From positions 209,319,627 to 209,383,626 of the forward strand of contig NC_134569.1 of assembly GCF_050947875.1 (NCBI RefSeq): 64,000 bases of DNA. Reading direction: 5' to 3'. Positions 43,236-54,439 of this stretch are shown here, piece by piece. Numbering within the stretch: the first letter of the stretch is position 1; each line of letters starts with the position of its first letter. A program made the position numbers and the translations under genes. The notes under the pieces were generated by a model. The model did not search any database. It was not told the origin of the DNA and was given only the letters and a program-made list of their open reading frames with translations. This DNA is from Dermacentor variabilis. Lineage: Eukaryota; Arthropoda; Arachnida; Ixodida; Ixodidae.

Positions 43236-44769
43236 ATGGCGCGCTCGAGTGTTCTTTGGGACCCTTTTTGCTTGGCTTACTTAAGCTGGGACGACATTGA
43301 AGCAATTATTACGCGCGAGCGAGAACCAAGACCCAGGTTGTATGCGGCCAGGAATGGGCTTCTCAACATAGATGCCATCACAGACCACATGTTACGTCGC
43401 CAATTCCGGTTTGAAAAAGCAGACTTCTTTACTCTTTTGAAAGCGCTGGAAGTGCCGGACTACGTGACAAGCGCTCAAGCAGTGAAAGTGTCTGCCCAGG
43501 AAGCCCTGTGCATGTGCTTGCGTCGCCTGCCCTACCCAAACCACCCGTGTGACTTTCAAGACTTCGCTCGCCACTACAGCGTCATTTAAGGTGTGTTGAA
43601 CAAAATTATGTTCCACATTGAAAGAAAGTTTGGGTTTCTGCTCGACAATCTGCTCTGCCACCGATGACTCACACCGGCGGATTTGCGGGACATGAGCAAT
43701 GTAAGTTTAACGACGTATTATACTTTCTTACTTCATACTTTTGTGTTACAAATGAGAAAGAAATGGCTTTGCTATGTATTGAACTTTTGAAGCACTGCTC
43801 TGACTTTAGAATTAATTGCTTTCAGGCAGTTCATTTGAAAGGAGCCCCATTGGTTAACTGCTGGGCGCTTATAGATGTCACAGCCCGACCCATATGCGGC
43901 CGATCGATGATCAGCGCGTATTCTTTTACGGCCGCAAAAGACTGCACGCACGGAAGTAGCAGGCTCTGATGTGGACGAACGGGCTCGTCTGTGAACTCGA
44001 CGGGCCGTACCCTGGGAGCAGACATGATGCTGGTAGGTGTCACTTTATGCATTGATTGGTGTTCACACGTTTCCCATATATCTGCGAGACCTCGCTGTAG
44101 AGCTCAATAAACATCATTAAGAATAGTTACTGCTGCCCTCACTCAACTGTTTCTTTTTCTTTTCATTTTATACTGAATGACCCTTTAATATCAGCATAAT
44201 TTGGAATCTTGGGAAAAAGGCACCCGCTAGCGCCTTTGCGCGCTGCTTTGCGTAGCTTATTGACTCCTTGCTCAACTAAATTTTCTTATTGTTATTATAA
44301 TACATGTATTATTATCGCACTTTTGTTAAAAGTTCCTGAGGCGCTAATTTCTGTTATGGTGTGCTCTCAGAAATTCTTCGTGAGAGCAAGCTCAATGAGA
44401 AACCGGAGCAGCTAGTCCCAGAAAAAGACTTCGTGATATACGGAGTTCCTGCTTATCCGCTGCGACCACGTCTTATGAAGCCTTACGGTGGTGCGCGGCT
44501 CACAAGCATGGAAGAGCAGTTCAATGCAGCAATGAACGCTGTGAGGCAATGTGCGGAATGTGGATTCGGCAAGATAATCTCACAGTTTGCTTTTGTGGAC
44601 GTCAAAAAAAGAACAAAAAAGAAGGCTCTTCTTTCAGGTTGTGCCTAGAATGTACCGAGTAAGCGTGCTTCTCAGCAATTGCCACACATGTATGTATGGC
44701 AGCCAGGTGTCCTACTTTGTGCTGGAGCCGCCTTGCCTTTTCGATTACCTGCATCCCAGACAGCAATGA
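43236..44769 (+). pseudogene. second Harbinger-type transposase gene, decayed
   Basis: Exon frames: 43236-43700 (MARSSVLWDPFCLAYL, FEKADFFTLLKALEVPD, ALCMCLRRLPYPN; in-frame stops TAA 43587-43589 and TGA near 43663), a short exon at about 43827-44032 (NCWALIDVTARPI, first D; GPYPGSRHDAG, second D; one frame shift), about 44371-44637 (VPAYPLRPRLMKP; AECGFGKI with the third acidic residue E) and about 44638-44769 (LLSNCHTCMYGSQ, stop TGA). This gene differs from the HARBI1-like one at 25.7-27.4 kb and belongs to another branch of the DDE_Tnp_4 group. A convergent companion frame lies at 44998-45785. Confidence 0.75.
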
Positions 44770-44997
44770 GCAAGGACAATGAACATACTGTAATATTCTT
44801 GCAGAGAGCACAATGTTTAGTTCATTATTTTATTTATGACTTTATTTTGCTTACACGTGCTTGAAGACGAGCAAGCAGTGTTTGCTCAGTTGCGTTTTGC
44901 AGGGGGCTTTTTGTTGTTCTTGGTACAGCTCATCAGTCCGTAAATTAAGCTCTTGCTCGCGCAGCTGAAAATCCTTTTGCATTCCGTATTGCTTGAG

Positions 44998-45785
44998 TTA
45001 ATACTTCTTCTTTGTCGTCAGTTTCTTTCTTCCCAGCTCCACTTTTTCCACCTGTATTCTTTCCGTTTCCACTGCTATCGCCTTCTCCCTAATATTTAAT
45101 TCGTGTCGCCACCGTTTCTCCAGAAACTCATGATCTGCATTTGGTTCTGCTGCAAGCACCTCTTTCCTGAAAAAAAAAGAAAATGAAATGACATGAATAG
45201 CAAATTTGTCCATGCATTACTGAATAGTATCGGGCATAAATGCACGATGAGGTTCTTGCTTGTATTTTATATACATTTCCTGCTGGAGTTTTTTAGCAAC
45301 ACCATGCACGGCTCAGGTTTGTTCAAGAGCATTTTTTATTTTTTTTTCTTGCATTGGAATGTCACTGTCTTAAAGCCAACAAAGTTCCAATGTTTATATT
45401 TCACTGGTAGCACTGGGGATGCTGGCAGAAACAGCAGACGTAAATGGGAGGGTATATGGCACGGTGAAAACCAGGGTATGTTTTTTTTTTTTTTTTGCAT
45501 ACACGGAGGAGTAGCGAATGTTTCCAAAATGCTTGCTGCGAGCAGTTTGTATTCTCGGCATTGTAATGTGGCCAGATTCATCCTGTACCGGGTGAGCGCC
45601 CGTTTCTGACCGCCCCACTGTGTTTCCTGTAGAGGCCACTGCTTCACGTGGTGCACATTGGGTGTTGTAATCTGGATTTATGGGGTCGCAGGGTGAAGCG
45701 AAAACGTCGTTGCCATGACGTATCATGTCAAACAGCTGAATCCTGCTTTCTGGGGGCTCCAATGCTGAAGCACTGGTCGGCGAGC
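44998..45785 (-). pseudogene. companion gene of the second Harbinger (coiled-coil C-terminus)
   Basis: Last exon 45166-44998 follows a strong acceptor (T-run then CAG) and encodes EFLEKRWRHELNIREKAIAV and a Lys/Glu-rich helix, with stop at 44998. It resembles the C-terminal coiled coil of Myb/SANT- or MADF-type partner proteins. An upstream exon (about 45785-45490) encodes a Ser/Pro-rich segment. A DNA-binding domain was not found upstream, so the assignment rests on position and character only. Confidence 0.4.
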
Positions 45786-46064
45786 CTGCGAAAATGTGCA
45801 CCGCACGAGTTCAGATGATGGAATAAATATTCATATAGAAAATACGACTGGGCACGCTTGAATGCCAGGACTCAATGAGGCAGACAAACGCATATGGGAA
45901 TGCCCGTATGCGCCATTATGCACCTCACTAAGTCACGCACCTCCCGCACAGCACGCATTACTAACTTGCCAAAGAAGTAGCACTCCTAATTCATAGAAAG
46001 TGTCTGCTTATTGATTGCTGAAATCTAAGAACACAAAATACACAGTCACATATAGGTGGAAACT

Positions 46065-48497
46065 GTAACACCTTTGTCAAATTTTTGAATGCTCTTCTTA
46101 TTTACTGTCAACAAAATAATTACACCCTGTTGCTCGGCGGCGACTTTAATATTAATCTAAAGGAAGTGAACGGTGATTCCGTAGAATTTCTTACGGCCAT
46201 TGAATCCAATGGGTTCACCAACACCATCACATCTCCAACGAGAATCACGGTCTCTTCGTCAAGCATTATTGACTTGTTTATTGTTAATAAAATCTTCGGG
46301 TACACTGTCTTGTGATCTAAGCGATCATTGTCCTATTTTTATAACAATAGAAAAGCATCAACCTGCACCTGTTCGAAGCAGACCGGCAACCTTTCGGGCA
46401 ATTACTGATAACAAACTACAATCATTCAGGCGACTGATAAGTGAGACACCATGGACACAATGTCTCAACTATCGTTGAGTGGATGAGGCTTATAATGCGT
46501 TCATTGATAAATTTAAAGTCCTTTATGACTTAAGTTTCCCATTAAAAACGAGACGATCACCCCAAAAATTAAGAAAGCATGGGTTTCACCTAGCCTTTTC
46601 AAAATGATTAAAAGAAAAGATCGCCTGTACCACAGTTTCTTGGTAACCAGAAATCTTAATGATTACGTTCTGTTTAAACAGTTTAAGAATAAATTAAATA
46701 ATGACTTGCGCAAATCCAAGCCTGACTATTACTCAGTAATTTTCGCTGGAAGCAAGTATAATTCAAAGATAATTTGGCGTGCAATAAATGAGGTAATTAA
46801 CCATAGAAATGTATCAAATGACATTGGCGAATTGATTATTGATGGGTCACCAAAATCAGGCGTTCTATTAGCCGATTGCTTTAACAACTTCTTCACCGAG
46901 CAAGCAACAGCAAAATATAACGCAGATGCGTGTTCTGTTATTTAAAATGAAACAACCAGCTCAGTATTTCTTAGCCCAGCAGTCCATCAGAAATATTTAC
47001 CGTTCTCATGTCCTTAAGAAATAATTCCAGCTCTGATGTAGAAGGCCTCGCAATTAAACCAGTAAAGTTTGTTGCTGACTTTCTTGCACTACCTCTGTGT
47101 CATATTATTAACCTTTCACTAGAATCGTGTGTTTTCCCTGCAAGAATGAAACTGGCTAAGGCTACAGTCATTTTCAAGTCAGGCTCGAAAAACGTCTTGA
47201 GTAATTATTGCCCCATCTCTATTCTTCCTCTTTTTTCGAAAGTGCTAGAAAAAATTCTGCTCAAACGTTTGCAGAACTTCTTTGATGCTAATCAGTTAAT
47301 ATGAGACTCTCAATTCGGCTTCCGCAAAGGTTTTTCTACAGAATCAGCTTTATTAGTCCAAAAAGAAATTATTTTACACAATATTGAAAACAAACTCTTA
47401 ACACTAGGAATCCTTGTGGATTTCAGTAAGGCCTTCGATTGTCTAGACCATAATATTCTCTTAGATAAGTTAAACAAGTACGGCGTTAGGGGAAGGACAC
47501 TTCAAATTTTCAGTTCATATCTTAAAGACCGTGAACAAATAGTGAACATAGACGGTTTTTGTTCATCCAAACGTTATCTGAAATGTGGCGTCTCTCAGGG
47601 CAGCATATTAGGACCTTTTCTTTTCAATGTCTACATAAACGATGTGATAACAACTTCGACAGAAGCTGATTTGTAATTTATGCCGACGACGCTTCCCTAT
47701 TTATCTCTGGTCCTTCCGCTACAGAAATAATTTCAAAAGCAAACAATGCCCTAAACAGCCTTTTAAATTGGTATAAATTAAACAATCTCAAAATAAATAC
47801 AACTAAGTCAAAAGCTGTTATTTCCCGCGCTATAAATCGTCACATAGGGACTAACTTAGCCATTAACCTAGGCAATAATATTACTGAGGTCGTTAGCCAC
47901 CATAAAACACTGGTTGTTGTATTTGATGAGCACCTTCGATGGACTGAGCGCACTAATTACGTATCCCTAAGTTTATCTAAAGCTGTTGGAGCACTTCCCC
48001 AGTGTCGTGGCACTCTTCTAGTGCACATTAAAAAACAGATATATATTTCATTATTTCAATCACACATTGCATATTGTCATCTTGTTTGGGGCACGGCATC
48101 ACCGACTAACATGAATAGAATTGTAAGCCTGCAAAAGAAAGCGATTCGCGTCATTGCAGACGAAGACTACTGCGCACACTCCAAACCGCTCTTTATTCGG
48201 TTAAAAATTCTGCCCATCAGTGTTATGCTACCGCACATTATTGTTTCTTTATTCACCACTAAAACCACGTTTCGTACTAACTTCCTTATCAGAATATCAG
48301 CGCTCAAGGAACGTGTACCGGCAGCCAACACTCGACAATTAGAAAAGTGGTGCCTTCCCAAAACTCGAACGAATTACGGTCAACAAATGTTAGAGTATAA
48401 AATACCTTACACCCTGAACAATAATACAACCTTAATTGATCGCCCCGCAATAAATAAACGTGCCTTAATTGAATACTTTTTAAACAGTATAGCTTAA
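46065..48497 (+). pseudogene. CR1/jockey-like LINE ORF2
   Basis: Endonuclease end (LLLGGDFNINL, SSIIDLFIVN, LSDHCPIF), linker, then RT: SNYCPISILPLFSKVLEKIL, FGFRKGFSTESALL, LVDFSKAFDCLDHNILL, GVSQGSILGPFLFNVYIND and YADD at about 47680. The C-terminal part to TAA 48495-48497 has HIAYCHLVWGT and LQKKAIRVI. Breaks: at least one in-frame stop (TGA after NQLI near 47302) and frame shifts near 46310, 46480, 46945 and 47672. The N-terminal part of the endonuclease is missing. The element has no RNase H, which fits CR1/jockey-like clades. Its 3' UTR is split by an LTR element and resumes at 52950. Confidence 0.8.
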
Positions 48498-48790
48498 TCG
48501 GCAACAGATTTATATTATGCAGTTTACATTCGGCATTGCGTGTTCTTTTGTGAGGACTAGTGTGGAATGATTTTGCAGACATTGTCCAATCTCACTTTTT
48601 TTTTCTCGCTCCCCGTTTTTATAACAGTTCATTCTTAATAAAATATTTAACTTGAAGTCATACATGTGTGCACTTGAATGGTGTCTGTATATATGCCATG
48701 TACGCGTGTATATGTAGATGTACATGTAGGTGTACATATATGTAAATATATAGGGGCGTATGCGCGCCACTTCTACGGGTTTTTGCGTGT

Positions 48791-48794
48791 GTAC
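48791..48794. repeat. 4-bp target-site duplication of LTR element
   Basis: GTAC directly before the left LTR, repeated at 52946-52949 directly after the right LTR. A 4- to 5-bp duplication is usual for Ty3/Gypsy elements. Confidence 0.88.
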
Positions 48795-49459
48795 TGTTAC
48801 GACTTTGAGGTGGTCCCGTAGCGCTCGTCACCCGTTTCGTGACAGAGCGTTGGTAGCGAAGACTCCGAGTCAGGCGTCGGTGAGAATAACAAAAGGGACT
48901 TTATACACTATATACAGGTCATTATACAGGACATGAAGGGATCGGCACTGGGGCCGAGAGCTCACAGCAAACGCGACTGTTCTCGCACGGCGACGTCCGG
49001 CGAAAACGCGTGACACATCTCACTCCAGTCGAGAGCGGCACTCTGCTCCCGGTGGGTCGGCGGATCCGGTTTTCCAGGCGGCGCGCCGCGGCTTATAAGC
49101 CCCCAGAAACCATTGTCACTCAAACGGCCCAATACAAAGTGAGCACTCGACGGTCGTCGGAGGGGGTCCAACCAGCGACCACGCTCGCCACCCCGTTCAA
49201 AACTGGCGGGCGCGGTGACCTCCAGGGAAGGGGATGTACGGCGCCGGGCTGTCTGGCACTTGGCGACACGTTTGAACATGTTGCCCGCCGATGCTTCTCC
49301 GGAGGACACCACTGCCTGACGGCTCAGCATCTTGACTTGTCAAGGGAGAATTAGGGCGCTGTGCCTTTCGGCGCAGCCCCGGGTTTGTCCAAAGGGCGCT
49401 CGCAGGAAAATTCTCCATCTTGCGGATTCGGAATCCGGGCTTGTGGTAATGGCACAACA
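48795..49459 (-). repeat. 3' LTR (in element orientation)
   Basis: 665 bp, TG...CA, no difference from the partner LTR noticed. On the minus strand a TATAAG motif lies in its middle part (around 49100), a possible promoter. Confidence 0.92.
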
Positions 49460-50023
49460 GCATCCCCGCCCTCAGATAAGGCGCCGGGAAGACGAGCTGC
49501 CTCCACGTGGCTCGGATGCCAGGCGCGCACGTTCGTCAGGCTCGTCCAAGTTTACGTCCAGTGTCGGGACGCCAGGTCACTTCACGTGCCCAGGTCCCAC
49601 TCGCCAGGACAGGAGCTCGGCTCACCGCGTTGTAGCCAAGGCACCTCAACCAGCTCCGCTCGGGTCGTTCCTAAGCCCTTGCTTCTCGCCACTGGTCCCG
49701 GTGAGTCGTTCTGCAGCTTGCAAAACCGACCGGCAAAAGGCAACACCCAACACGAACAAGTGCCCTCTGTCTCCCGTCAAACAGCAGACAAGGCTATAAT
49801 CCAAATCAACCTAACTGAATTGCTATTCCCCCTTTTTGCTCCCGCTGAAACAAGAGGCAGGTGTACGATCTAGTATACAAGGCTCAAACAACCCTTTTTC
49901 AAATGAACAACACACCAAAAGATCAGGAACAATTAATAATCAGCAATAACAATGACAAATAGAATGGTCCTCTTGAAATCACTTGGACCGAAAACATACT
50001 ACTGAGGAAGCAAATGAGGTCAT
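49460..50023. other. LTR element 3' internal region
   Basis: Non-coding interval between the Gag-protease stop and the 3' LTR. It holds the polypurine-tract candidate next to the LTR. No RT or integrase core was seen. Confidence 0.6.
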
Positions 50024-51979
50024 TCATTTTTCCCGGCGATATTTTCGCGGAATCCGAAGCTGCTTATATTTGCGACCCTGCTTATCCGTGTAGCGGCGGT
50101 ACAATAAGCCAGATTCCTTGCCAAATGAAACCCACTTTTTTTCCACTCCCTGTTTGACGCTCTTCCTCAGATCGGCTAGTGAACAGTCTTCCTGTTGCTC
50201 GCGAATCAGAGTTTCTCTTTCAACTGCCGCCTGCTCCTGCCAGCTGGCGGAAACCGGAGCGAGTGTGGAGCCCGCGTCGCCTAATTGCGGCGTCGCGTCT
50301 ATATCGCGGCTAGCACTGCACGCGTCACTCCCACTCACTTCCAGGACCCGCTCGCCTAGGCCAGCCTCCGAGCTCTGCCTCTCCCGTGACTGCTCGCCAC
50401 TCATGTTACCTTGATCAGTCCGTGTGCCGCACCGCCTTTCGCTCATCGACGCAAAGTCAAGTTCCCTCGACAGCGGGAGCGCTTTGGATCGCGTGAGCGC
50501 CATGTACGCCACGTCGGCAAAGAATGATTTGCCCTGATCCTTCAGCAGCTGCTCCGAGTTATTTGAGAAGAGGTAGGAAAAGTGCTCCGGGAGGGCGGCT
50601 GACACAGCGGCTTCGGTGTTAAGTTTCCCAAACTCTCCTTCAATGATAACCGTTGCGATCGGTAAACAGACACTCTCCTCCTCGGCCACTTGCCGTATCC
50701 TAGCACACTCTCCCGTAAAATCACTCGAGGAGACGAAAGACGGGTGAACAACGTCCATAGTTGCTGCAGAATCCCGAAGTGCACGGCACTTCTTACCGTT
50801 TATCTTAATTTCCTGCACATAGGGCTCCAATAGACGTATGTTTTTGTGAGTTTCCTGTATTGTTGCAAAAGCAATTCTCTCTGGGCAGCTTGCAGCGATG
50901 TGCCCTTGCTTTTTGCAATTGTAGCAGGTTAACGGTTTCCGTTTTTCAAAAGAACGCGTCGTATCGTTTCGCTGTTTCGGACCATCGTCATCATTCTGAG
51001 ATGCATTCTGTCCTTCCCTTACAGTTTCTTTGGGAAGGGACTCGTCTTCCCGAAACTCGCGACGCGTGATTTGCTTCCGTTCATCGGGCTTCCCGGAAAA
51101 CCCATCTCTCCTATCTGCTTTTTCTACGCGCACTGCCTTGCTGTGCAAGCTGCGGCGGGTGTAATACTCTTCCGCTAACTCTGCTGCCTTGTTTAGCTTA
51201 ACCTCTTTTAGCCTATCTTGCAGCCAGAGTCGGACATCCTCATCAATGCAACGGTAGAACTGCTCCAACGCGATGCATTCGACAATTTTGTAGCGGTCGT
51301 CGTAAACCTCTTCGCCCTTCAGCCATTCCACCAAGTCGGCTTTTAGACGAAACGCGAAGTCAACATTCGACTCCTTGCCCTTTTTTGCATACCGGAACCT
51401 CTGCCGGAAAGCTTCGGGCGACAATTTGTACTTCCGCAGTAGCGCTTCCTTCACATCACTGTAGCTCTCAAACGCCTCTTTCGATAAGCAAGTTATTACG
51501 TCTGATGCTTCCCCAGGAAGCAAGGCTAACAGATTCTGTGCCCAGAGGGATCGCTCAATGCTATTCCGTTCGCACACGTGCTCAAATTTCACGAGGTATT
51601 TGGCCATATCCTCTCCGACGACAAAGGGTGGAAGTTGATCGCGTATTCTCGGAACATTAGAAGTGAGACCAGGCGCGGGCGAGTTATTTCGGATCTCCAA
51701 CTCTTTCATTTTAAGCTCGTGCTCGCGACGTTCTCTCTCTCTCCTTTCCTCCTTTTCCTCCTCGCGACGTTCCTTTTCTCTCCTTTCCTGCTCGCAACGT
51801 TCCTTCTCCTCCCTTTCCCGACGTTCATTGATACCCGCCAAGGCTTCTGCGGCTTCCTCAGCCGTTACGTCCTCAGTCCTCATGACCTCAAGGATCGCAT
51901 TCTTTCTTTTGGTTGAGCCCAACTCAATGCCCAACTCCTCACAAATTTCGAGAAGTTCCTTCACCTTGTACTTCTCCAT
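50024..51979 (-). CDS. Gag-protease polyprotein of LTR element
   Basis: 651-codon uninterrupted frame starting 301 bases inside the 5' LTR boundary. Residues 1-60 resemble a SAP-like start (KVKELLEICEELGIELG). A Glu/Arg-rich helix, probably coiled coil, covers about 55-90. A capsid-like segment covers about 110-270 (LPPFVVGEDMAKYLVKFE). A single CCHC knuckle CYNCKKQGHIAASC is near 350. The protease active-site segment reads CRALRDSAATMDVV, so D-S-A where D-T/S-G is usual. The last about 80 residues (SLADLRKSVKQGV...LYRRYTDKQGR) match the region that precedes the integrase zinc finger, and the frame ends before the HHCC residues. The protein could form particles but not copy or integrate itself; the missing functions must come from another element. 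Confidence 0.87.
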   Translation of the reverse strand: MEKYKVKELLEICEELGIELGSTKRKNAILEVMRTEDVTAEEAAEALAGINERREREEKERCEQERREKERREEEKEERRERERREHELKMKELEIRNNSPAPGLTSNVPRIRDQLPPFVVGEDMAKYLVKFEHVCERNSIERSLWAQNLLALLPGEASDVITCLSKEAFESYSDVKEALLRKYKLSPEAFRQRFRYAKKGKESNVDFAFRLKADLVEWLKGEEVYDDRYKIVECIALEQFYRCIDEDVRLWLQDRLKEVKLNKAAELAEEYYTRRSLHSKAVRVEKADRRDGFSGKPDERKQITRREFREDESLPKETVREGQNASQNDDDGPKQRNDTTRSFEKRKPLTCYNCKKQGHIAASCPERIAFATIQETHKNIRLLEPYVQEIKINGKKCRALRDSAATMDVVHPSFVSSSDFTGECARIRQVAEEESVCLPIATVIIEGEFGKLNTEAAVSAALPEHFSYLFSNNSEQLLKDQGKSFFADVAYMALTRSKALPLSRELDFASMSERRCGTRTDQGNMSGEQSRERQSSEAGLGERVLEVSGSDACSASRDIDATPQLGDAGSTLAPVSASWQEQAAVERETLIREQQEDCSLADLRKSVKQGVEKKWVSFGKESGLLYRRYTDKQGRKYKQLRIPRKYRREK

Positions 51980-52280
51980 CGTTCACACTGTCCTCCTGCT
52001 GTTTACCCTTTTTGAATATACCTGCCGTACGCTACTATAATGCTACTAGTAAGACATATGCAAGTATTTCACACACTGCCCTGTTTACCCCCTCAGCATC
52101 CCCTGGTTTTCAAAACACTCTTACTAGGCTTGAAACACACAAGGTTATCACAATGCAACACCAAATCCTTCCCTAAGCTACTATAACCTGTGTCAGAGAA
52201 AGTCTGGTGTTTGAGGTAAACTTCAGGCATTCACCGCGCCGAGGTAGCTGATGCCGGTCAATCCCGTAGCTGCCATCCAC

Positions 52281-52945
52281 TGTTACGACTTTGAGGTGGT
52301 CCCGTAGCGCTCGTCACCCGTTTCGTGACAGAGCGTTGGTAGCGAAGACTCCGAGTCAGGCGTCGGTGAGAATAACAAAAGGGACTTTATACACTATATA
52401 CAGGTCATTATACAGGACATGAAGGGATCGGCACTGGGGCCGAGAGCTCACAGCAAACGCGACTGTTCTCGCACGGCGACGTCCGGCGAAAACGCGTGAC
52501 ACATCTCACTCCAGTCGAGAGCGGCACTCTGCTCCCGGTGGGTCGGCGGATCCGGTTTTCCAGGCGGCGCGCCGCGGCTTATAAGCCCCCAGAAACCATT
52601 GTCACTCAAACGGCCCAATACAAAGTGAGCACTCGACGGTCGTCGGAGGGGGTCCAACCAGCGACCACGCTCGCCACCCCGTTCAAAACTGGCGGGCGCG
52701 GTGACCTCCAGGGAAGGGGATGTACGGCGCCGGGCTGTCTGGCACTTGGCGACACGTTTGAACATGTTGCCCGCCGATGCTTCTCCGGAGGACACCACTG
52801 CCTGACGGCTCAGCATCTTGACTTGTCAAGGGAGAATTAGGGCGCTGTGCCTTTCGGCGCAGCCCCGGGTTTGTCCAAAGGGCGCTCGCAGGAAAATTCT
52901 CCATCTTGCGGATTCGGAATCCGGGCTTGTGGTAATGGCACAACA
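52281..52945 (-). repeat. 5' LTR (in element orientation)
   Basis: 665 bp, direct repeat of 48795-49459. On the minus strand the following GTGGATGGCAGCTACGGG (rc of bases before 52281) is where a primer-binding site should be. The tRNA primer was not identified. Confidence 0.92.
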
Positions 52946-52949
52946 GTAC

Positions 52950-53241
52950 GTGTCAATATAACATGTCAGTGTACAATATTGGTTTGTTATTGGTTATGTA
53001 TATGTAAATATTTTTTTCTCGTTCTTCACAGCTTGGTGCGAACAGTTTCGTTCTTTCTTTAAGTTTTTTTTTGTTTCTCAAGTTGCTTTTTTTTTTCTAG
53101 TACGACATACACTACTGTTTTGCCGCTGTTGCTACTGCCTGTAGGGCCTCAGGCCTCGTCAAGCTGCTCCATGAGCAGCTTTCTGTCTGGGGTCCATTTT
53201 TCCTTTCCTTGAGGAAAAGAAAAACTGATTCTGATTCTGAT
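52950..53241 (+). mobile_element. LINE 3' UTR and tail, continued
   Basis: Restarts after the LTR element and ends with a GC-rich stem region (GCTGCTCCATGAGCAGC) and the tail GATTCTGATTCTGAT. It completes the CR1/jockey-like LINE of 46.1-48.8 kb. Confidence 0.72.
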
Positions 53242-53903
53242 ATGGTGCGGGACAAGATAAACCGAGTCCAAGCCAAGTAAAGAAAACACGAACTGTGAGG
53301 TGATGTTGTATTATTAACGTGAGATTTATGCGTATCTGACGACATTCGGCAACTGAGGCGCAAAAATGACGTTTCACGTAATAATATCACCTTACTGTTC
53401 ATGCGCTGTTCACTTGCATTAGGTTCAGTTTATCTTGGGCCACCCGTAAGCGAAGCGTTTACAGTCCGCCTCAGACCAGTGTACTCTAAGAAGCAGCGCA
53501 CAGTCGCTCAGAGGGAACGCCGGTGTTCTTGCATACAACGATATTAAGGGTAGAGGAAAGTGGAACACAGCTCCTGTTCCGTTGTGGAGGCGACTGAGTG
53601 GAATGCGATGGTACGTCTGTGTGGCCCTTTTTTTCGTTTTACAGGCAAGGTAAGCGCGCGTGGTTATGTATATTAGCCCACGCTCATAAAGAAATCATAA
53701 TGTATCCTTAAAAACCCTGGAAACCACTACGCTTATTAAGATAAAAGCTGGCAAGGACAATTACATAGACGAGTTGTCAAACTGTACATGCGAAGTTGCA
53801 TCGTGGCTCGCAGCTGCGCCGTCTGTAGCGGTTGGGAGATTCCGAGACGCGGGCCTAATTTCTGTGGCCATTTGACCGTTGAGATTTTGAAAAAAGCTGT
53901 TCA
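53242..53903. other. no supported gene
   Basis: Only short open frames and no recognised repeat ends. Confidence 0.35.
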
Positions 53904-54149
53904 CTAATGATTTTTGCAAGCACTATAAACGATGAAACACATAAGCGTAACTCCTCGCGATGACTTCAAAGCGGCGGCCGCACCATGCCTGACCGCAGCT
54001 GCTCTGGAACGCTTTGACGCATTCGATAATCTCCTTTCTCCGATTTCCAGGCGTGCTTCGGCGGCATGCTCAGAAACTTCCTGCAGTAGCCACTCTTTCT
54101 TCGCATATTCTTCCTCAGTGCCTGACCTAGAACGTTTTACCATGAGCAT
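53904..54149 (-). other. small open frame, unassigned
   Basis: 81 codons starting MLMVKRSRSGTEEEYAKKEW, very rich in Glu, Arg and Ala, and probably helical. It lies on the same strand as the BEN gene and downstream of its last recognised exon. It could be a separate small gene, an exon, or chance. Confidence 0.25.
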
Positions 54150-54439
54150 TTGTCACTTGATCAGAACAACACACAGGACGTGAACAAACACGTTTTATGT
54201 GGGTGTTTACATTCTGCAGAATAACAGTTGCCAACTTACTTTTGAAGACATGCTCGGTCGTTCTTGGTGAAATGTGATAGCAGAAGCTTGCACCTTTCGA
54301 GCAGGGATCACTCGCTGAACACCTTCTTCGAAGCACGTTCCATGTTTTTTTTTTTGCAATCTCTTACCATTTTGGTGGATTTCGAAGCGGGTCGCCCTTA
54401 TAAAAATTTCTAGCAACATTTTTAGACAGTCTATAGACT

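Larger units (their letters stand above)
48795..52945 (-). mobile_element. Ty3/Gypsy-type LTR retrotransposon, deletion derivative
   Basis: Two direct 665-bp LTRs (48795-49459 and 52281-52945), each starting TG and ending CA, read as identical by eye. The coding frame is on the minus strand, so 52281-52945 is the 5' LTR. Directly before the 3' LTR on that strand lies the purine-rich GAGGGCGGGGA (polypurine-tract candidate). The internal part is only 2.8 kb and holds Gag-protease with the beginning of integrase, but no RT, RNase H or integrase core. It sits inside the 3' UTR of a CR1/jockey-like LINE and is flanked by GTAC. Confidence 0.92.

Noticed and set aside
48962..49354. Open frames of 114-122 codons repeated at 52448-52840
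   Set aside because: They are inside the two LTRs and overlap on opposite strands; they are by-products of the LTR sequence.
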